The translations under genes and the position numbers were made by a program. DNA of 64,000 bases, taken from the NCBI RefSeq assembly GCF_030014915.1, contig NZ_JAGIXS010000001.1, positions 1,943,261 to 2,007,260 of the forward strand, in the 5' to 3' direction. Below are positions 1-10,504 of the stretch, piece by piece. The stretch's first letter is position 1; every line of letters starts with the position of its first letter. A model generated the notes under the pieces. That model did no database searches and was not told the origin of the DNA. It saw only the letters and a program-made list of their open reading frames with translations. Source of the DNA: Pelomonas sp. V22. GTDB taxonomy: Bacteria > Pseudomonadota > Gammaproteobacteria > Burkholderiales > Burkholderiaceae_C.

Positions 1-660
1 CTTGCCGCCATATACCGCGAAGCATTTGGGCACGTCGTGCCAATTGCCGTGCCACCAACCCCAGACGACCCGCCACCCGGCTGGGAGTGGCTCAAGCTGA
101 ACGAGGTGGCGCGACTGGAAAGTGGTCACACGCCGAGCCGGTCGCGTCCGGACTGGTGGGGCGGCGACGTGTCGTGGGTCTCTCTGACCGAAATTCGCGC
201 CTTTGATGGTCAGTGGATCGAAGGCACACAACTACGGACCAACTTGGCGGGGATCGCCAACTCGGCCGCGCGAATCCTTCCGGCTGGAACGGTGTGCTAC
301 TCGCGCACTGCATCCGTGGGCTTCGTTGCCATCATGGCGAAGCCGATGGCGACGAGTCAGGACTTTGCCAACTGGGTTTGTGGCGACTCACTCGATCCTG
401 AGTACCTGATGCACGCGCTGATCTGCGCGCGTAAGGAACTACGCGACCTCGCCACTGGCGCAACACACAAAACGATCTACATGCCGACGCTTGAGTCCTT
501 TCATGTCTGCGCGCCTGGTATCGATGCGCAGCGGCGCATCGTCCATGAACTCAAGCAGCGCCTTGGCGAGGCGACATGCCTTCGTGAATCGCTGGAATCG
601 CAGCAAAAAGAGCTCGCCAAGCTGCCCCAACACTTGCTTTCCCAAGCCTTCGAGTACTGA
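1..660 (+). CDS. hsdS: Type I restriction-modification specificity subunit HsdS, C-terminal part
   Basis: The reading frame is open from the first base of the window, so the gene starts upstream and only its C-terminal half is seen. The visible part begins with the end of a central helix (AAIYREAFG) and a linker (DPPPGWEW), then a second target-recognition domain (ARLESGHTPSRSRPDWW, WVSLTEI, ATGATHKTIYMPTLESF), and ends in a coiled-coil dimerisation helix followed by LPQHLLSQAFEY, a typical HsdS ending. HsdS reads the DNA target and positions two HsdM copies. The stop is 2 nt before the hsdM ATG, so the two are translationally coupled. The order S then M is less common than M then S. An hsdR gene, if present, must lie to the left. 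Confidence 0.9.
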   Translation, partial: LAAIYREAFGHVVPIAVPPTPDDPPPGWEWLKLNEVARLESGHTPSRSRPDWWGGDVSWVSLTEIRAFDGQWIEGTQLRTNLAGIANSAARILPAGTVCYSRTASVGFVAIMAKPMATSQDFANWVCGDSLDPEYLMHALICARKELRDLATGATHKTIYMPTLESFHVCAPGIDAQRRIVHELKQRLGEATCLRESLESQQKELAKLPQHLLSQAFEY

Positions 661-662
661 CA

Positions 663-2570
663 ATGGCCCGCCCCAAGAAGACCGATAGAACCCCCAAGGC
701 CATCGCCTCTACTCAGTCGCTCTCAGCATTCGTCAAGAGCATCTGTGATGTGATGCGCCGCTCGAATTGCGCGAGTGCGCTGCAGTACGTCCCGGAGCTG
801 ACCTGGATCTTGTTCCTGCGCATCCTTGATGCCCAGGAAGTGCGCGACCAAGAGAAGGCCGAAGCCGTCGGCGCGAGCTTCATGCCCGCGCTGCGTGCGC
901 CATATCGTTGGCAAGATTGGGCAGCGCCATGGTCCGATAAGCCCGGCCAGCGAGTGACGCCCGAAGGCAAACCCTTCGGCTGGAAGCGGCAAGAGCTGTT
1001 CGCCGCTGGCGACGGCAAGTTGTTCGACTTCATCAACAAGGAACTTCTGCCGCATCTCCACAGCCTGGACTTGGACCCGCGCACGAACCTGCCGATGCCA
1101 GGGGCCACGCCGAAGCAGCGCATCATCGGCCGCACGATGACGGCAGTCGAGCGTGTGCGGGTGGACTCCGAAACCAACCTGCGGGACATCCTCGACAAGG
1201 TGCACGAAATCAGCGTCGATCATATTGACGACCAGCACTTCTTCACCTTGTCGCAGGTGTACGAAGACCTCCTGCTGAAGATGGGCGAAAAGAACTCCGA
1301 TGGCGGGCAGTTCTTCACCCCGCGCGAGGTTATCCGCGCCATGGTGCACACCGTAGACCCGCAGCTTGGGCAGACGGTGTACGACCCTTGCTGCGGTACC
1401 GGCGGCTTCTTGGCGATTGCCTACGAGCACATTGTTCGGAAGATGGGGGGGCAGCCTCCCAGCACGGATATCGACACCCTCAAGCACGACACTTTCTTCG
1501 GTCGCGAGAAAGAGAACCTGGTGTTCCCTATCGCGCTCGCAAACCTGGTGCTGCATGGCATTGACCAACCGAATCTTTGGCACGGCAATTCGCTGACGCG
1601 CCGTGCCACCTACGCAGCCCTTTTCGAGAACGCGCCCAAGCAGTTCGATGTGATCCTCACCAATCCGCCCTTCGGCGGCAAGGAGGGTAAGGACGCACAG
1701 AAGAACTTTGCCTACGAGACCAGTGCGACGCAGGTCTTGTTCATACAGGACGTGCTGGCAGAGCTGGCGCCTGGTGGCACCTGCGCAGTCGTCCTGGACG
1801 AGGGCTTACTGTTCCGCACCAATGAAAGCGCGTTCGTCGAGACCAAGCGCAAGTTGGTGGATGAGTGCGATCTATGGGCCATCGTTAGTTTGCCGGGGGG
1901 TGTGTTTTCCACCGCCGGAGCCGGCGTCAAGACCAATCTGCTGTTCTTCACCAAGGGCAAGAAGACCGAGCGCATTTGGTACTACGACCTCGCCCAGGTG
2001 AAGGTCGGCAAGAAAACGCCGCTCACGCTAGCCCATTTCGGTTTCGCTCCAGATGGGAAGGTGCTGGCGAACGATGCACTGCCGGCTTCGTTGATTGCCG
2101 AGTGGCAAACCAAGGAAGAGAACGCCGGCAAGCCCTATCCGAGTTACGCTAGGCAGTTGGCGTTGCGCGGCACCAAAGATGCCGGGAGTCGGTATTCATG
2201 GACCGTGGATTTCGCGGCCCGGCGTGCCAAAGCACGCGCTGAGATCCAACCCATCAACGAAGCCGCTGCTGCCATCAAGGCGGAGATCGTGACGCTGAAG
2301 GAGCACCTTCGCGCACTCAAGAAGAGCAAGACCACCGCAGAGGTGTTGGACGCCGTCCAGGCAGAGATTCTTGAGAAGGACAAGGCGGCGCGGGAACTAG
2401 ACAACCAAGCGGTTGCCATTGACGCGGCCGTCTTCGACCTGAAGGCCGTCAACCCGAATGCCGAAGTCGTTCGCGATGACCGCTCGCCAGCCCAAATCCT
2501 TGCGAGCATTGAGGCGCAAGGCAAGCTGGTACGCGAGTCTCTACATCGCCTGCGGGGTCTGTTCGCATAA
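663..2570 (+). CDS. hsdM: Type I restriction-modification DNA methyltransferase subunit HsdM
   Basis: This 635-residue protein is an N6-adenine DNA methylase. An N-terminal HsdM helical domain (about 15-170) precedes the catalytic domain. Visible motifs are GQFFTPREV (about 218), the SAM-binding motif DPCCGTGGF (about 241) and the catalytic NPPF (about 334). The C-terminal 130 residues are rich in K, E and A and look like a coiled coil for contact with HsdS. The ATG at 663 follows the hsdS stop by 2 nt. Nothing recognisable as hsdR follows; the next genes are on the other strand. The gene is cargo of the mobile element whose integrase lies at 7379-8716. Confidence 0.93.
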   Translation: MARPKKTDRTPKAIASTQSLSAFVKSICDVMRRSNCASALQYVPELTWILFLRILDAQEVRDQEKAEAVGASFMPALRAPYRWQDWAAPWSDKPGQRVTPEGKPFGWKRQELFAAGDGKLFDFINKELLPHLHSLDLDPRTNLPMPGATPKQRIIGRTMTAVERVRVDSETNLRDILDKVHEISVDHIDDQHFFTLSQVYEDLLLKMGEKNSDGGQFFTPREVIRAMVHTVDPQLGQTVYDPCCGTGGFLAIAYEHIVRKMGGQPPSTDIDTLKHDTFFGREKENLVFPIALANLVLHGIDQPNLWHGNSLTRRATYAALFENAPKQFDVILTNPPFGGKEGKDAQKNFAYETSATQVLFIQDVLAELAPGGTCAVVLDEGLLFRTNESAFVETKRKLVDECDLWAIVSLPGGVFSTAGAGVKTNLLFFTKGKKTERIWYYDLAQVKVGKKTPLTLAHFGFAPDGKVLANDALPASLIAEWQTKEENAGKPYPSYARQLALRGTKDAGSRYSWTVDFAARRAKARAEIQPINEAAAAIKAEIVTLKEHLRALKKSKTTAEVLDAVQAEILEKDKAARELDNQAVAIDAAVFDLKAVNPNAEVVRDDRSPAQILASIEAQGKLVRESLHRLRGLFA

Positions 2571-2691
2571 TCGTCGGTTTCCGGTGGCTGACGATGCGAC
2601 ACCTGTTCAGGACGGACGGTCGGCCCGTCTGGGCAAAGCAGCAGCACTCTGCACCGCTGCTGGCAGCAGCCCTATGCGTGTATAAATAGGG

Positions 2692-3786
2692 TTAGCCGTT
2701 AGATTCCCTTGTCGGGTTTGAGGGCGGTAGCCCGGTTGTACACCATGTCGACGCATCCCCGTCGTCGGGGTCGAATTTATCAGCCAAGAGGTTCCCGGCC
2801 TTCAACACGCTCCCTACCTCAATGTCGCGCGCAGAGCCAAGCACACCCGCCGCCGGCAAGCGGATGTCGAAGCCAAGGGCATCGAGGATGTCCTTTCGGT
2901 GCCGGGCCAGAGTCGTCGTACTGGCAATCCGCGCTAGGTCTCGGTCGGCAGCCCAGTGAAGGAACGTGCTGAACACCGCAGGCTTTAACCGCCCCTCAGC
3001 TACACCCAGGTCGGGCACCACACGCACAGCGGCTGGCAACTCCAGCGCTTGGAGTTTTGCAACGTACAGCTCTCGCGCAGTTGCTGCCACCCAGTTACTT
3101 CCACGACCGAAGGGCGAGCGGGCGAAGAACTGGTCGCGCAGCCGGATTTCGAGGCGAGGGCCAGCAGCGGCGTAGTTCAACTGGTGACCGAAGGCGGCGA
3201 GTGCCAATACCCTCTGGTCAACCGGCAAGCCAGCCGCTAGGGCGGCGATGCGCTTGCGTCCCTGATCCAGCGATTCGCGAAGCTTCGCGTAGACGAGGTA
3301 CTCAGCGGTGCGGCTGCGGGGATTCAGACGAAACCCAACGCCGGGATGAATCCATTCGAGAAGATGGAGGTGAGCGAGCGCCTTGCCGACCTGGCCGATG
3401 AACTCCTCGGCATCCACACCGGGCAGCCCAAACGAGTAGGCAATGTGGACCTCATGCAGGCGATAGCGGCCGAAGCGAAATTGGTACATCTGGCGCGAGG
3501 TGACGCGGTGCCCAAGCTCTTGGAGGATCAGGGGAGCCAGAGTCCTCACCCATTCCCGCAAGTCATCGGAGCCAACGGCGTTCCAGCCCCCAAAGAGCTT
3601 GGCAGGGCAGAAGCGCACGCGAATGCTGTTGCGCCCGATTCGGAGCTTGACGGGGCTGAGCCAAGTGCTGGCGCGTACCTCACGCTTGTAAAGCGCAGAC
3701 GGCGGTAGGGGCTGCTTTAGGCCCATGTTCGCCATAGCAGCTTGATCCAGCGCGAAGTCGAGGCTGAGATCAACGAGATCAATCAT
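2692..3786 (-). CDS. Putative phage/plasmid replication initiation protein (gene II/X-like)
   Basis: About 364 residues from an ATG at 3786, which has GAGG 8 nt upstream. The open frame extends further 5' but that part reads as Arg/Cys-rich non-coding sequence. The layout resembles the Phage_CRI (filamentous phage gene II/X) replication family: an early VKLRIGRNSIRVRFCPAKLFG block, then RLHEVHIAYSFGLPG, then a YLVYAKLRE block. In the family these regions form the rolling-circle nicking domain. I cannot point to the catalytic tyrosines with certainty, so the assignment is by pattern and context only. It is the last gene of the minus-strand module that begins with the integrase. Alternative: an uncharacterised element-maintenance protein. 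Confidence 0.5.
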   Translation of the reverse strand: MIDLVDLSLDFALDQAAMANMGLKQPLPPSALYKREVRASTWLSPVKLRIGRNSIRVRFCPAKLFGGWNAVGSDDLREWVRTLAPLILQELGHRVTSRQMYQFRFGRYRLHEVHIAYSFGLPGVDAEEFIGQVGKALAHLHLLEWIHPGVGFRLNPRSRTAEYLVYAKLRESLDQGRKRIAALAAGLPVDQRVLALAAFGHQLNYAAAGPRLEIRLRDQFFARSPFGRGSNWVAATARELYVAKLQALELPAAVRVVPDLGVAEGRLKPAVFSTFLHWAADRDLARIASTTTLARHRKDILDALGFDIRLPAAGVLGSARDIEVGSVLKAGNLLADKFDPDDGDASTWCTTGLPPSNPTRESNG

Positions 3787-3998
3787 GGGTGCCCTCGATG
3801 GGGTGTGACGCTGGAACTGCCTAGTGGCAGTACAGCGATGGAAGGGTGGTGTGGGGTAGTTGATGGTCAAAATGACCACTGAAACCACTTCATAGGTCGC
3901 CAGCCAGTGCCGCTCTCGGTTGCGACGGCAGGAGCGCCGATGGCATACAGAAGCAGTTGCCGTTGTCACCGTGACAGCCGTGACAACGGCAAACGCCT

Positions 3999-5726
3999 TC
4001 AGTCTTCAGCTGCCAGGATCGACTGCGAAACCGCCACGAAGTTCATCGGCGTGCGGTGGTTTTCCTGCCCTGACAAACGAACTTGAGCCTGATAGCGATT
4101 GCCGCGCTTGCCCTGGCAAACCAAGTGGCCTGCATCACGCAGGTGGGTCGCAGCCTCGCGGCCAAACTTGCTGACGAACTCAGCATCGAACGTCTCTGCG
4201 AAGAACAGATATGTTGGCCTGCCATTGATGATCTTGAGGTAGCCCGCCAACCCGTTTACCTGCGTCGGGTCGCTCACGCGCTCAATGGGCAAGAAGCGCG
4301 CTGGGTGAGTGAGGATGAAGCGGCGCACGGCCTCGACAGCCTTCTGACCGACTGGCGTGCGCGAACCCTGCAAACGACGTTCTTGTTCTCGCAACAGCAG
4401 CCCCATGGCCTCGTATACGTGACTGCGTTTTACGGGAAGCACGTCGTACTGGGCCGCGATGGCGCCGACGAAGCCGATGAAAATCAGCGTTTCCACTTGG
4501 CGATTCGTCACGCCGGTCGGCGCGCCGATGTCGGCCGCGTGCAGGATTCCGTCTCGAACTTCGTCCCGGCGTGAAAGCCACATCTTGTTGACGCTCTCCC
4601 AGTTCGTCGCGATGGCCTCGACGAAGGTATCTCCCACAACTCCTGCGCACTCTTTGGACTGCACCTTGACGTATTCCGCCAGGTCGGCCGAGCTGCTATG
4701 ACCACACAGGGCGTCGAACATGCCGTACTTGCCCAGGTGCAGCTCGATTGCACGGGCGAATTGCCCTGTGAGCATGACCTGACTGGCGGCACGCATGGTG
4801 TCAGCCAGTCCCGCCTCAGCCGACAAGATGAGAGTGCCGCGAATCGGCGCGTCGGCAGCCACGTGGCGGCTGTAGCCGCTTCGCTTACGTCCACCCGCCC
4901 CGTTGCCGGTCGCCATCACGGCGGCGACCAGGGCCTCGCCAGCGTTGGCGCCATGCACGTCCTCGAAAAACAGGGCGTTGGCACCAGCCGCGCGAATGGC
5001 CTCGATGATCCCCTGCGGCGTGCCATCGAAGTGCTCCAAACGATCCTCGCCATAGACCAGCATCGACGTGGCTCGCTGGGTCAGTGTCTTGCCGCTCGTG
5101 GACATGCCGACCAGTGCCAGAGCAACCGAAGCGATGCCGAACTCGTCCAGCAGCATGGCGGCCAGCGCGAAGAGCAAGACGATCAGCAGCCTCGGGCACT
5201 GCTTCAAGACTTCACCGAAAGTCTTGCGGAACTTCTTGGCTGAGACGGCCTTGCGCACGGACCGGGCGACCTTGCCGACCACCACGACCTCGGCGCCGTC
5301 GGGCTTCTTGGTCAACCAAAAGACGTTGCCAGCCTTGACCCAGACTTTGCAGGACAGGCCGTTGTGATCGAACGACTGGATGCCCTCGGTGTCGAGAGCA
5401 TGGACGGGTGTGTTCTCGGCGAAGGTCCGAAGCGCGGCGGCCAAGGTCTTGGCGGAGATGCCTTTGAGCGCCGACATGAAGCCGGGCCGCATGAAGAACT
5501 CGTCCAACGCTGCGTGCCTGGAAGACACGCACAAAGACAGCGGTACCGAAATCGTGTTGCATGGATCGGCGTTAGGCAATGCCAGTGCCACAGCGGACGG
5601 CTGGCCCGGCTTCTCCAATAGGCCGATGAGTTTCAGGGGCAGTGAGGAAGCCGCTTCGGTCGCCACTACCGGCTGTGGGGTAAAGGTCTGTGCCGCGTGT
5701 ACCTTGCGGTGTTGTGGTTTGGGCAT
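3999..5726 (-). CDS. DUF927-domain ATPase (helicase-like protein of mobile elements)
   Basis: A 575-residue protein with a P-loop: Walker A GMSTSGKT at about 208 and Walker B LFFEDVHG at about 250. An arginine-containing stretch RKRSGYSRHVAADAPIRGTLILSAEAG follows, as in DUF927 proteins. These are AAA-type ATPases often fused to or encoded beside primases in integrative elements and satellites. The first 120 residues look like a divergent N-terminal domain, and the C-terminal 150 are a winged-helix-like region (FLPIERVSDPTQVNGLAGYLK). It lies between the putative replication protein and the small genes behind alpA, so it probably serves element replication. No primase catalytic motif is visible here. 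Confidence 0.75.
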   Translation of the reverse strand: MPKPQHRKVHAAQTFTPQPVVATEAASSLPLKLIGLLEKPGQPSAVALALPNADPCNTISVPLSLCVSSRHAALDEFFMRPGFMSALKGISAKTLAAALRTFAENTPVHALDTEGIQSFDHNGLSCKVWVKAGNVFWLTKKPDGAEVVVVGKVARSVRKAVSAKKFRKTFGEVLKQCPRLLIVLLFALAAMLLDEFGIASVALALVGMSTSGKTLTQRATSMLVYGEDRLEHFDGTPQGIIEAIRAAGANALFFEDVHGANAGEALVAAVMATGNGAGGRKRSGYSRHVAADAPIRGTLILSAEAGLADTMRAASQVMLTGQFARAIELHLGKYGMFDALCGHSSSADLAEYVKVQSKECAGVVGDTFVEAIATNWESVNKMWLSRRDEVRDGILHAADIGAPTGVTNRQVETLIFIGFVGAIAAQYDVLPVKRSHVYEAMGLLLREQERRLQGSRTPVGQKAVEAVRRFILTHPARFLPIERVSDPTQVNGLAGYLKIINGRPTYLFFAETFDAEFVSKFGREAATHLRDAGHLVCQGKRGNRYQAQVRLSGQENHRTPMNFVAVSQSILAAED

Positions 5727-5755
5727 GATCTTGATGAGGGAAGTAAGGGGCGGGG

Positions 5756-6064
5756 TCAGCGGATTTCGCTCGCCAGCAGGATTAGCGTCAGGTGATGGCC
5801 GGGTTCAGTGACAACACAGACCTCGGTGACCTGGGCCTGTGGCCTCAAGGTCAGCACGGGAAATCGCGTCGTGACTCGCTGGCGCAGGTGGATGGCACTG
5901 AGGCGAACTGCGAGGTCGGTGGGTGCCGCCTTGGCTGGAATCAATTGCTGGTGCTCGGCGAGCAAATCGGCAGGCGCGATGTCGGCACGATGCAGCAAGC
6001 CGAAAGCTTGGGACGTGACCAGTACGGTTCCGGCATCAAAGGCGGGAGGATCGGGTTTGTGCAT
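5756..6064 (-). CDS. Small hypothetical protein of the mobile element
   Basis: 102 residues from an ATG at 6064 with AAGGA about 10 nt upstream; an earlier in-frame start lacks such a site. The protein is soluble, without membrane segments or cysteines, and I do not recognise the family. It sits 29 nt upstream of the DUF927 gene in the same direction, so the two are probably co-transcribed. Its place between alpA and the ATPase is where satellite-type elements often keep small accessory or regulatory proteins. That is context only. Confidence 0.55.
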   Translation of the reverse strand: MHKPDPPAFDAGTVLVTSQAFGLLHRADIAPADLLAEHQQLIPAKAAPTDLAVRLSAIHLRQRVTTRFPVLTLRPQAQVTEVCVVTEPGHHLTLILLASEIR

Positions 6065-6235
6065 TTGGACGTTCCTTTCGGCGGGCGCACGCCAGGGGCT
6101 CACCGGGGCGGTGATGGGTATGGGATGGGTGGGGGTTAGAGCGTCAGAGAGACTGCCAATTGGTCAGCCCTGAACGCGGTACGTAGGAGCCCGAACGGTG
6201 CCGAGACCAGGTCGCGAGCTTGGCTGCAGCAGTGG

Positions 6236-6454
6236 TCAGGCGACTTTGCTCTTCGCGGCAATGCCGCTAGACAGGCGTGCCTTGATCCAGTCGTTGACGA
6301 CCCGCTCGTCCCAAACCGGGATTCGGTTCGTGTCGGTCAGATAGCTCGGGGCCGGAAACAGGCCCGACTTGATCATTACGTGCAGTTGGGTGTTGCTTAG
6401 GGCAGTTCGGTCGCGGACCACTGCCCGACGAAGAAGGCGGACGAATTCAGCCAT
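6236..6454 (-). CDS. AlpA-family / MerR-like excisionase-type regulator
   Basis: 72 residues from the ATG at 6454. The sequence has the compact winged-helix layout of AlpA: an initial helix-turn-helix with LSNTQLHVMIKSGLFPAPSYL, then NRIPVWDERVVNDWIKARL, in which W-D-E-R-V-V-N-D-W-I corresponds to the conserved R.W...V..WI block. AlpA activates the integrase of P4-like elements and related proteins act as excisionases. Here it is the third gene of the module behind the integrase, consistent with control of excision. The start codon is preceded by AGAGAG; the longer open frame upstream is unlikely to be translated. Confidence 0.8.
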   Translation of the reverse strand: MAEFVRLLRRAVVRDRTALSNTQLHVMIKSGLFPAPSYLTDTNRIPVWDERVVNDWIKARLSSGIAAKSKVA

Positions 6455-6587
6455 GGCGCACTCTCTATGGTTTCCGCGTCGCCGGGATGGCGAGGCATAG
6501 AGGTGACTGTGATGCTGGTGAATCGGGGAAACAATGCGTCCCCCTCGGGAAAGCACTTTCCCTCATCCATTTGGTGCGTGGACTCAG

Positions 6588-7382
6588 TTACACGCCCTTA
6601 ATGACCTTGCCATCTGCATCCAGCAATTCGGCAAGTCCAGGGAAGTCGCGGCGAACGCGCGGCTCATCCGACAGAGCGACGACAAGCGACCGAACGATGT
6701 ACGACTTCATAGTCTCACCGCTGCAAATCTTCTCAGGATCTTTGCCAGGGATAGGCTTCTCTTTCCCTTGTCGGTTCTTGGGCAAGAAGGTCCAGTCAGG
6801 TTTCTCTTTCTTCAATTTTTCGGAATGCTCAGCCAGGACGAGAACCCCAAGGACCTTCAGTGCAGTTTGCAGCTTTCGATGGGCTTGCTTGCCCTCATCA
6901 CTCTTGGATGAGCGCACCGATAGCGGCAGCGGCTCGTCCAAGAACGGAATGCCCTCGTCGTCGTACTCGGTCCGCGCAAACTCGTGACATGCTCGGATGG
7001 CCGATTCCTCGTCGTCGAGCCAATCCCCAATCGGGCCAGGGACCTTTAGCAAATAGGTTCTAAGCCAGGAGAAAAGCTCACGTGGCCGAACGACGATGTC
7101 ATCCGAACCAGCCATAGTCGCGTCAGCATCCGCGACTCGTCCGGGCGCACTGGCGCTGCAATAGCGGAGGCTTGCCACTCGTAGCGTTCGACCAAGCGTC
7201 CCATCCTTTGCAATCCCGCGGGCGTTTGAAGGATGGCTCGGATTGAGACCAACGGCCAAGCAGACACCAACGCGAAGCGGGATGCAGTCAGCCGCATGAA
7301 AGTCAACGATCCATTGCCGAAGCGCCGCTTCACCTATCCTGGCAACGGGCTTGCTTGGTTTCAAGACCTTGAGCTTTTTCAT
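6588..7382 (-). CDS. Hypothetical protein co-transcribed with integrase
   Basis: 264 residues. Its ATG overlaps the integrase stop as ATGA (7379-7382), so translation is coupled to the integrase. The protein is soluble, with a charged lysine-rich segment near residue 190 (KLKKEKPDWTFLPKNRQG) and a C-terminal segment typical of an alpha-helical domain (SGETMKSYIVRSLVVALSDEP). I do not recognise a family. Proteins of about this size follow the integrase in other elements of this class. A role in recombination directionality or element regulation is possible but not shown. Confidence 0.65.
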   Translation of the reverse strand: MKKLKVLKPSKPVARIGEAALRQWIVDFHAADCIPLRVGVCLAVGLNPSHPSNARGIAKDGTLGRTLRVASLRYCSASAPGRVADADATMAGSDDIVVRPRELFSWLRTYLLKVPGPIGDWLDDEESAIRACHEFARTEYDDEGIPFLDEPLPLSVRSSKSDEGKQAHRKLQTALKVLGVLVLAEHSEKLKKEKPDWTFLPKNRQGKEKPIPGKDPEKICSGETMKSYIVRSLVVALSDEPRVRRDFPGLAELLDADGKVIKGV

Positions 7383-8716
7383 GCTTGTGCGCCTCCGTTT
7401 TTACCAATCGCATGGGCGTTGAACGCGTCGATCATGTCCGACCATGCCTGCATCATCTCAACGCGCTCTTCCCAGTATTTCGCCTTGTTGTAAACGCCAC
7501 GCACCTCGTTCTTGGGCACGTGCGCCAGTTGGCGTTCGATGGCGTCCTCGCGGAATTTCCCAGACTCATTCAGCATCGTCGACGCGGTGGACCGGAAACC
7601 ATGGGACGAAAAATCAATCGAGTCTGCTCCATTGAACCCAAGACGTTCGAGGCATCGGTTGAGGGTCGTTGCGCTCATTGGCCGATTCGGGTCGCGCTCG
7701 TTGGGAAAAAGAAGTCCGGTTGGGCCTGTCAACTTTGCGAGCAGTCGAAGCTCTGCTGCGGCTTGAGTGGACAACGGAACCAAGTGCGGCCGACGCATCT
7801 TCATGCGCTCCTTCGGGATCGCCCAGGTCGCCGTAACAAGGTCGAACTCATGCCACGACGCACGCCTGAGCTCGCCTGGGCGCGTGAAGGTAAGAAGCAG
7901 CAACCGCATTGCATGGATCGTCTTCGGGTTGCCGCCATAGCCCTCCAAAGCGGCGAGCAGCGCGGGAATCTGTTTGCTGTCCAGGTGGGCATGATTCGTT
8001 GCCTTCACACGCTTGACCCGCCCCTTCAGTGCATAGGTCGGATCTTGCTCAATCAGCTCTTCCGCAATGGCATGCCGAAAGACGGCCGATGCCCATTGCT
8101 TGAGCAGCACCGGTAGCGCCTTGAATGAGTTAGGTTGTGCAGCGCCACCTTCGACTTTGCTGGGTCTCAACCGCTTCATGCTGATCAGCGCCTGAGTCAA
8201 GTCCCGAGAAGACACCTCCCCGATGGGCTTACTGCCGAGGGGCGGGTAGAGATGGTGCTCGAAGGCTCGCTCGATCTGGCTGGCGTAGCTAGCGGTCCAC
8301 CGCTTCTTGTTTTCGTTGATCCAAGCAGCCGCTACAGCCTTGAACGTATTGGCACGAGATCGCAGGATCTCTGCTTGCTGCTGGCTCGCTTCCTCTCGAC
8401 GTTCGTCGCGTTGCGCTGCTGGATGCTTTCCGAGCTTCACTGCGGCACGCCAGTCCAACAGCTGCCGCCTTGCTTCCGCCAGGGTCAGTTGGCCGCTTGC
8501 AATGCGCGCTGCAGCCGCCGACGCCGATTCGCCGTTTGGCGCCTGGACGTAAAGACCTGCAGCGAACATGTTTTCGCGACCATCGAGCCGGTAGCGAAAG
8601 CGCCAGAACTTGCCGCCGGTCGGGCGCACTTCAAGCTGAAGTCCGCCGCCATCAGTCATGCGGTACGCACGCTCACGCGGCTTCGCATTCCGAATCTGAG
8701 TGTCGCTGAGTGGCAT
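7379..8716 (-). CDS. int: Site-specific tyrosine recombinase / integrase, P4 type
   Basis: 445 residues with the domain order of P4-family integrases: an N-terminal DUF4102 arm-binding domain (MPLSDTQIRNAKPRERAYRM, DGGGLQLEV), a core-binding domain (about 120-220) and a catalytic domain. Catalytic residues that can be read are Arg in FTRPGELRRA (about 280), HGFRSTAS (His and Arg, about 372), His in LAHVP (about 400) and a candidate Tyr in VYNKAKYWEER (about 410). It inserts and excises the element. Its 5' end faces trpE, with about 180 bp between them, and it heads a module read leftwards. No tRNA gene is visible beside it, so the attachment site is not known. Confidence 0.95.
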   Translation of the reverse strand: MPLSDTQIRNAKPRERAYRMTDGGGLQLEVRPTGGKFWRFRYRLDGRENMFAAGLYVQAPNGESASAAAARIASGQLTLAEARRQLLDWRAAVKLGKHPAAQRDERREEASQQQAEILRSRANTFKAVAAAWINENKKRWTASYASQIERAFEHHLYPPLGSKPIGEVSSRDLTQALISMKRLRPSKVEGGAAQPNSFKALPVLLKQWASAVFRHAIAEELIEQDPTYALKGRVKRVKATNHAHLDSKQIPALLAALEGYGGNPKTIHAMRLLLLTFTRPGELRRASWHEFDLVTATWAIPKERMKMRRPHLVPLSTQAAAELRLLAKLTGPTGLLFPNERDPNRPMSATTLNRCLERLGFNGADSIDFSSHGFRSTASTMLNESGKFREDAIERQLAHVPKNEVRGVYNKAKYWEERVEMMQAWSDMIDAFNAHAIGKNGGAQA

Positions 8717-8793
8717 CCGGTAGCTCTAGCTGTGGCTGTTACCCTCAACTTTACCCGCAAAAAACACGAATGCCAGATTGTTCCACGGCGTTC

Positions 8794-8816
8794 AAATCAA
8801 CTTAACATGTTGATTT
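8794..8816. repeat. Inverted repeat upstream of integrase
   Basis: A perfect 8-bp inverted repeat, AAATCAAC and GTTGATTT, separated by 7 bp (TTAACAT), lies about 80 bp upstream of the integrase start. It is in the AT-rich gap between the integrase and trpE, a local drop in GC compared with the surroundings. It could be an operator for the integrase promoter or an integrase/AlpA arm site. Nothing else in the interval 8717-8895 is recognisable. Confidence 0.4.
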
Positions 8817-8895
8817 TCATACACAAAACGTCTGGAACTGAAGTCCACTGAACAGTCGAGAACGTCAATGCTGCTTATCGATCATCAGCAGCATG

Positions 8896-10380
<1,485 letters not shown>

Positions 10381-10401
10381 GTCAACACACCTTCGGTACA
10401 G

Positions 10402-10423
10402 GCGTGCCACCAGGCGGGCACGC
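10402..10423 (-). promoter_or_regulatory. Hairpin just upstream of the trpE ribosome-binding site
   Basis: A perfect 7-bp stem (GCGTGCC with GGCACGC, 8-nt loop) sits about 22 nt before the trpE GTG. It lies in the stretch between the candidate leader terminator (10470-10482) and the start codon, so it could influence trpE translation. It may also be a chance palindrome in GC-rich DNA. Confidence 0.3.
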
Positions 10424-10469
10424 GTCCGTCAAACGGTCGCTGCGCTGGCCGGATCAGTCAAGAACAGGA

Positions 10470-10482
10470 GCCCGGAACGGGC
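10470..10482 (-). terminator. Candidate attenuator hairpin in the trpE leader
   Basis: On the minus strand GCCCG-TTC-CGGGC is followed by TCCTGTTCTTG, a moderately T-rich tract. It lies 23 nt after the stop of a short reading frame containing Trp-Pro-Trp, in the right order for transcription attenuation. The 3' arm with its flank (GGCTCC) is complementary to GGAGCC beside the Trp codons, so an alternative pairing is possible. The T-tract is imperfect and the call is tentative. Confidence 0.35.
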
Positions 10483-10504
10483 AGAACGGCAAGCAGCAGC
10501 GGCT

